NCBI RefSeq assembly: GCF_018304825.1
Contig: NZ_CP072648.1
Span: forward strand, 1,223,501-1,287,500
DNA length: 64,000 nt
From: Chloracidobacterium validum
GTDB taxonomy: Bacteria > Acidobacteriota > Blastocatellia > Chloracidobacteriales > Chloracidobacteriaceae
Reading direction: 5' to 3'
How positions within the stretch are numbered: position 1 is the stretch's first letter; the number at the start of each line of letters is the position of its first letter. Below, in pieces: positions 59,949 to 64,000 of this stretch. The position numbers were made by a program, and so were the translations under genes. Below the pieces are notes generated by a model. That model ran no database searches. It saw only the letters and a list, made by a program, of their open reading frames with translations, and was not told the origin of the DNA.

Positions 59949-62900
59949 ATGCCCGCTGTTTGGAAGTTCACCCATGCAGCCGCCAGGCGGTTGTCCAGGT
60001 TGGTTTGGTTTGGTTTTTTGGCGTTATGGCTCGGTTACCCGGCCCTGGTCAGTGCCCAGGGGACGACATCCCGGCTCACTGGCACGGTCCGTGACCCATC
60101 GGGGGCGTTGGTCGCTGGTGCGCGCGTCACGCTGACCAACGAAGGCACAAATGCCACGTTTGAGGCGCAGACCAGCGACAGCGGCGTCTATGTCTTTGAT
60201 TCAGTGCAAGTCGGCGTCTATAGCGTGACGGTCGAAGCCAGCGGCTTCAAGCGGCTGGTGTTGAAGGGAAACAACGTCAATGTCGGCCAGCCGACAACCG
60301 TCAACGCGACGCTGGAAGTTGGCGGCACAGAGGAAGTTGTGGAAGTGACCGATGCCGCGGAGCGTATTCAGACCAGTAGCTCCGGCAACCTGGGCAATCT
60401 TGTCGAACGGCAGGCCATCGTTGCCCTGCCCATTGTGGGTTCCCGCGGGCGCAATCCGCTTGATTTCATCAACTTTCAGCCTGGCGTCGTCACTGGCGCG
60501 AATACCGGCGGCGGTGTTCACGTCCACGGCGCGCGCGACCGCGCAGTGAACTTCACCCTGGATGGCATTGACACCAATGAAACCAGCGCCGGTGGGTCAA
60601 ACTTTTCCCCGACGCGCGTCAATCCCGATGCCTTGGCCGAGTTTCGCGTCATCACGAGCAACCCATCGGCCGAGAACGGACGCAGCAGCGGCGCACAGGT
60701 CAACATGATCACACGCTCTGGGACAAACGAGTTTCACGGCACGGCCTTTTGGTTCTACCAAACGCCGGGCTTCAATGCGAATGAGTACGAAAACAACCTC
60801 AACCGGATCGTCAAGCGGCAGTTCGTGCAACACATTGCCGGCGGCAGTCTCGGCGGACCGATTGTTCGGAATCGGCTGTTTTTCTTCACCAACTTTCAGG
60901 CACTGCGCGCCAGTGAGGGGCGTCCGGTGACGCGCCTGGTCTATACCCAGACGGCGCGTCAGGGTATTTTCCGCTACGTCATTGGTGGACGCAATTTGCC
61001 GTTTGGCGCGGCTGGGGCTTCGGTAGATGCCAACGGCAATCCGGTGCCCGGCCTCAACCTTGGTTCATACAATATCGGCATGATGGATCCGCAGGGGCTT
61101 GGGTTGGACCCCACCATTCGGCGTGTCATTGACTTGACGCCGTTGCCGAACAATTTCGCGGTTGGGGACGGCCTCAATACAGCCGGCTTCCTGTTCAACG
61201 CCCGTGGGCGTGAGCAGCAGGAAGATTATGTGACTAAAGTCGATTACGTCATCAGTGACCGGCAAACCATTTTCGCGCGAGTCTCGTGGGGGCGGCAGGA
61301 TTCGCTGGGCGATTTTGCCAACGCCGGCCCCGCGGCGTTTCCCGGTACCGCGCGGTTGGTGGACACCCGCCGCAGTCCACGCAATGTCGCTATCAACCAT
61401 CGTTGGTCGCCAACAAGCAGTTTGACGAATGAGTTTGTCGTTGGACTGAATCGTTTCACCTTTAGCTTTGACAACCCAGACCCAGAGTTTGCCACCAATC
61501 CGCCGGTCACGCTCAACGACGTGACGACGCCGACGTCAAACTTGGCTCCAGTCATCAACCGGCGCGCGCTGACCACGTTTCAGTTCGTGGACAACCTGAC
61601 CTATGTGCGCGGCGCGCATACCATCAAAGCGGGTATGAACCTTCGGTTCGGTCGGCATATTGACCGCCGCACTTCGGTGGCCGGTCTGAACACGCAGCCG
61701 GCAGCGAACTTCAGCACGGCAATCAACACCGTGAGCGTGGCGGCCTTTGGCATTCCGGGCAACATCAATACCGCCTTTGATTTGCCGCTCTTGCAACGCA
61801 CGATCAACAACTTGCTGGGGCGGGTCGGGCGCGTCTCGCAGGCGTTTGTCTCGATTGGGAATCAGTATGGTCCACCAGGCACTGTCTTCACTGCTGACGC
61901 GCGGTATCCAGAATATGACTTCTATGTACAAGACACTTGGCGGCTCCGGCCCAACTTGACCATTGACTACGGTTTACGGTGGGAAATCCGCCCGGCGTTT
62001 CAGGAGCCGCGGCGGTTGGCTGTGCCGGATCAGCGGCTGGTTTTTGGTGCGCCGCCAACCAACACGGCCCGGTGGGTCAATGGCGAAGCCTTTTCCGATG
62101 ACCTGAACAACTTTGGGCCAAGTGTCGGGGTGGCCTGGGACCCCTTCAAGGATGGCAAAACCTCGATTCGCGCCAACTATCGGCTGGCCTACGACCGGCT
62201 CAACACCTTTTTGGCTTCCTCGTTCTTGCTGCCAACAGTTCCCGGTGCGACACTTGGCGTTATCAACGATACCTTTGGACAGGGCGGGGGACGGTTACGC
62301 AACCTGCCAACGCTCGCTCCGCCGGCCGGGGTTTCCCCGGACACGCTCCGGCAGCCGCCGGCCTTTTCCGCCAACGCCATCACGGTATTTGATCCCAACT
62401 ACCGAACCCCAAAAGTTCACCAGTGGGCGCTGAGCATTCAGCGCGATCTGGGGTGGGGATTGGTCATTGAAGCCAACTACATTGGTCGCCATGGCAATGG
62501 GCTGTTGGGTGGCTATAACGCCAATCAGGTCAAGATTTTTGAAAACGGCTTTCTGGATGCCTTCAACACGCTGCGTCCGTGCGCGGTGTCGGGAACGTTT
62601 ACGCCGGCCTGCAACAGCGCGCTCATCAATCAGTTGTTGGCAAATCCAAATGGCTCGCAGACCACGATCAACAATTTTCGCAGTGCCATCGTGAACAACA
62701 GCGTGGCCGGCTTGGCGACTTCGCTGGCCCAGCAGATTGGGGCCAACCTCCCGGCCCGTGGGTTTTCACCGTTCTTCTTCTTTGACTTTCCGCAGTACAC
62801 TGGCGGCGTCTCCGTGGTGGACAACTTCGACTTCTCGAACTACCACGCGGCCGAGCTTCAGTTGTCACGACGGTTTCGGGATGGTCTGAGCTTCCAGATC

Positions 62901-63605
62901 AGCTACACGCTGGCCAAGTCACTCGATACCCGGTCATTTGATCCGACCTTTACCGTGGCAGCGGCTGGGGCGGTGCAATCAGCCAGCAGCACGCCGTTTG
63001 ACCTGCGCAACCGGCGGATCAACTACGCCCGGTCAGATTTTGACCGGACGCACGCGCTTCAGGGTAATTTCGTTTACGAATTGCCCTTTGGACGTGGGCG
63101 GCAGTACGCCAATAGCCTCAATCCAGTGATTGACCAAGTCATCGGCGGCTGGATGGTCGCCGGGGTTCTGCGGCTGACTTCAGGGCGGCCGTTTACGGTC
63201 TTTTCCGGCGCCAACACGCTAAGCAACGCAGTTCAGTCGTTTGCCAACTGCAATGGCTGCTCACGGTCGCTGGGTTCGGTGCGTCAGGAGTCGGGGACAA
63301 ACTTTTACTTCACGGCCGATGAGCGCACGCGCTTCAGTATCCCAGCGCCGGGAACGTTGGGAAACACGGGGCGGAACTTCTTCAACGGCCCGGGTTTCTT
63401 CCAGCTTGATCTGACCGTGGCCAAATCATTCCGCATCATTGAAGGCGTCAACCTGCAATACCGATTGGAGATGCAAAATGCCACCAACACGCCGTCCTTT
63501 GCTTTTCCTGTGACGACGGTAACCGCGGGGACGTTTGGTCAGATTCGGGATGCCGTGGTGAGCGGCGCGCGCCGGATTCAAATGGCGCTGAAGTTTACGT
63601 TCTAG
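59949..63605 (+). CDS. TonB-dependent receptor, Oar-like, with N-terminal carboxypeptidase-regulatory domain
   Basis: A 1218-residue outer-membrane protein. A signal peptide (about 1-37) leads to a carboxypeptidase-regulatory-like beta-sandwich (about 42-125; LTGTVRDPSGALVAGARVTL and GVYSVTVEASGFKRL). A plug domain (about 140-260; LDGIDTNETSAGG, NPDALAEFRVITSNPSAENG, RSGTNEFHGTAFWFY) and a 22-strand barrel follow, ending QMALKFTF with a terminal Phe. Oar-like receptors are typical of Acidobacteria and Myxococcus; they take up unknown large ligands or help secretion. TonB is elsewhere. GAGG lies about 8 nt before ATG 59949. Complete, followed by a terminator. Confidence 0.94.
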   Translation: MPAVWKFTHAAARRLSRLVWFGFLALWLGYPALVSAQGTTSRLTGTVRDPSGALVAGARVTLTNEGTNATFEAQTSDSGVYVFDSVQVGVYSVTVEASGFKRLVLKGNNVNVGQPTTVNATLEVGGTEEVVEVTDAAERIQTSSSGNLGNLVERQAIVALPIVGSRGRNPLDFINFQPGVVTGANTGGGVHVHGARDRAVNFTLDGIDTNETSAGGSNFSPTRVNPDALAEFRVITSNPSAENGRSSGAQVNMITRSGTNEFHGTAFWFYQTPGFNANEYENNLNRIVKRQFVQHIAGGSLGGPIVRNRLFFFTNFQALRASEGRPVTRLVYTQTARQGIFRYVIGGRNLPFGAAGASVDANGNPVPGLNLGSYNIGMMDPQGLGLDPTIRRVIDLTPLPNNFAVGDGLNTAGFLFNARGREQQEDYVTKVDYVISDRQTIFARVSWGRQDSLGDFANAGPAAFPGTARLVDTRRSPRNVAINHRWSPTSSLTNEFVVGLNRFTFSFDNPDPEFATNPPVTLNDVTTPTSNLAPVINRRALTTFQFVDNLTYVRGAHTIKAGMNLRFGRHIDRRTSVAGLNTQPAANFSTAINTVSVAAFGIPGNINTAFDLPLLQRTINNLLGRVGRVSQAFVSIGNQYGPPGTVFTADARYPEYDFYVQDTWRLRPNLTIDYGLRWEIRPAFQEPRRLAVPDQRLVFGAPPTNTARWVNGEAFSDDLNNFGPSVGVAWDPFKDGKTSIRANYRLAYDRLNTFLASSFLLPTVPGATLGVINDTFGQGGGRLRNLPTLAPPAGVSPDTLRQPPAFSANAITVFDPNYRTPKVHQWALSIQRDLGWGLVIEANYIGRHGNGLLGGYNANQVKIFENGFLDAFNTLRPCAVSGTFTPACNSALINQLLANPNGSQTTINNFRSAIVNNSVAGLATSLAQQIGANLPARGFSPFFFFDFPQYTGGVSVVDNFDFSNYHAAELQLSRRFRDGLSFQISYTLAKSLDTRSFDPTFTVAAAGAVQSASSTPFDLRNRRINYARSDFDRTHALQGNFVYELPFGRGRQYANSLNPVIDQVIGGWMVAGVLRLTSGRPFTVFSGANTLSNAVQSFANCNGCSRSLGSVRQESGTNFYFTADERTRFSIPAPGTLGNTGRNFFNGPGFFQLDLTVAKSFRIIEGVNLQYRLEMQNATNTPSFAFPVTTVTAGTFGQIRDAVVSGARRIQMALKFTF

Positions 63606-63629
63606 CTTTCCACTTGGTACGATACACAT

Positions 63630-63669
63630 AAAAACGGTGAATGGTCAGACTGGCCATTCACCGTTTTTT
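63630..63669. terminator. Bidirectional terminator after the receptor gene
   Basis: AAAACGGTGAATGG pairs with CCATTCACCGTTTT around a 9-nt loop, with A-rich and T-rich flanks, so it can end transcription in both directions: the receptor on the plus strand and the small gene at 63689 on the minus strand. Confidence 0.93.
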
Positions 63670-63688
63670 GTGTCACTCAAGGGCCCGC

Positions 63689-63904
63689 TCAACGTCCTTT
63701 TTTGTCCACGTTATAGCGTTCCAGGACCTCGCCGGTTAGTCCGTCAATCACAACGCAGGGACGGTCGCCGAGATTACTGATATGTAAGTTCAGCGCTGAC
63801 CTTGCGTCTTGGGCGCGGATGACATAGATGAAGCGTTCTTCGGGGCTGTTCCCAATTACGCGGATGAAGAAGTCGCGCATGACTTCATTCGTTCCACCGG
63901 GCAT
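63689..63904 (-). CDS. Small conserved hypothetical protein, 71 aa
   Basis: I do not recognise this protein. It opens MPGGTNEVMRDFFIRVIGN and continues ERFIYVIRAQDARSALNLH, LGDRPCVVIDGLTGEVLERY and a basic tail, a mixed alpha/beta pattern. ATG 63904 has GAGGACAT upstream at good distance; a longer frame to 63979 adds a basic, unlikely extension. It ends convergently with the receptor gene across the bidirectional terminator. The last 96 bp of the window (63905-64000) show no gene; a promoter is expected. Confidence 0.65.
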   Translation of the reverse strand: MPGGTNEVMRDFFIRVIGNSPEERFIYVIRAQDARSALNLHISNLGDRPCVVIDGLTGEVLERYNVDKKGR

Positions 63905-64000
63905 GGCTGATGTCCTCGGAGTGTGTAGGATACGCAAATAATGCGAACGAAACCGTTGGCGCAAAGTGTATGACGCCATACGGTTATGGGTAATGGGCGA

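Noticed and set aside
1-64000. tRNA, rRNA, riboswitch or insertion-sequence features
   Set aside because: Spacers were read for cloverleaf, rRNA and transposase patterns and nothing convincing was seen; a covariance-model search would be needed to exclude small RNAs.

Overview
The window is GC-rich bacterial chromosome, densely coded on both strands. It fits an acidobacterium, most likely of the Blastocatellia/Chloracidobacterium type. The pointers are a von Willebrand A protein of the acidobacterial VWFA-related kind, an Oar-like TonB-dependent receptor with an N-terminal carboxypeptidase-regulatory domain, a DUF5916/CBM9-like outer-membrane protein, a GCPII-like peptidase, a transaldolase-glucose-6-phosphate isomerase fusion beside opcA/zwf, and a Gram-negative kdsA. 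The assignment is inferred from gene content, not from a marker gene. I found no rRNA, tRNA, CRISPR array, insertion sequence or prophage.

Layout. 1-9.5 kb (minus strand): the 5' part of an RpoD-like sigma factor, a glycosyltransferase, a zinc-ribbon/FHA membrane protein, etfA, etfB, a two-gene acyl-CoA ligase resembling both SucCD and ATP-citrate lyase, a UbiA-type prenyltransferase and a small unknown. 9.6-18.5 kb: hemW, divergent pyrE and a cytochrome P450, a SanA/YdcF-like protein, a zinc-binding protein with HTH-like repeats, nusB, ribH, kdsA, cysQ, then a type IV pilin gene with a near-consensus sigma-54 promoter and a strong terminator. 18.5-29 kb: glyA-rpiB (minus), then an AlbA_2 regulator, moeA, the DUF5916 protein, a Pro-rich membrane protein and an S9 peptidase (plus). 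29-46 kb (minus): a 7TMR-DISM histidine kinase, a patatin, then pgl-opcA-zwf-gnd-tal/pgi-tkt, a VWA protein and a second tkt. 46-52.5 kb: a methyltransferase, a coiled-coil protein, a threonine dehydratase-like enzyme, hemD, a small conserved protein, holA, cutA and a TPR/PATAN protein. 52.5-64 kb: a secreted lipase and an Ig-like partner behind a second sigma-54 promoter, a triple DUF4177-like protein, a GCPII-like peptidase, a TPR-metalloprotease and the Oar-like receptor.

How the genes work together. The clearest unit is 32.5-42.6 kb. It encodes the oxidative pentose phosphate branch (Zwf with its assembly factor OpcA, Pgl, Gnd) and the sugar interconversion enzymes (Tal-Pgi, Tkt), which would feed NADPH and pentoses. 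RpiB at 20 kb supplies the pentose isomerase step. Secreted and envelope proteins (receptor, lipase, peptidases, pilin) suggest a heterotroph that scavenges polymers.

The most notable observations are the SucCD-like pair that shares ATP-citrate-lyase signatures; two sigma-54 promoters (pilin and lipase operon), each with four TGACA/TGTCA half-sites 120-200 bp upstream; a recurring pattern of 12-20 bp two-copy repeats in intergenic spacers; and several unusual multi-repeat proteins.
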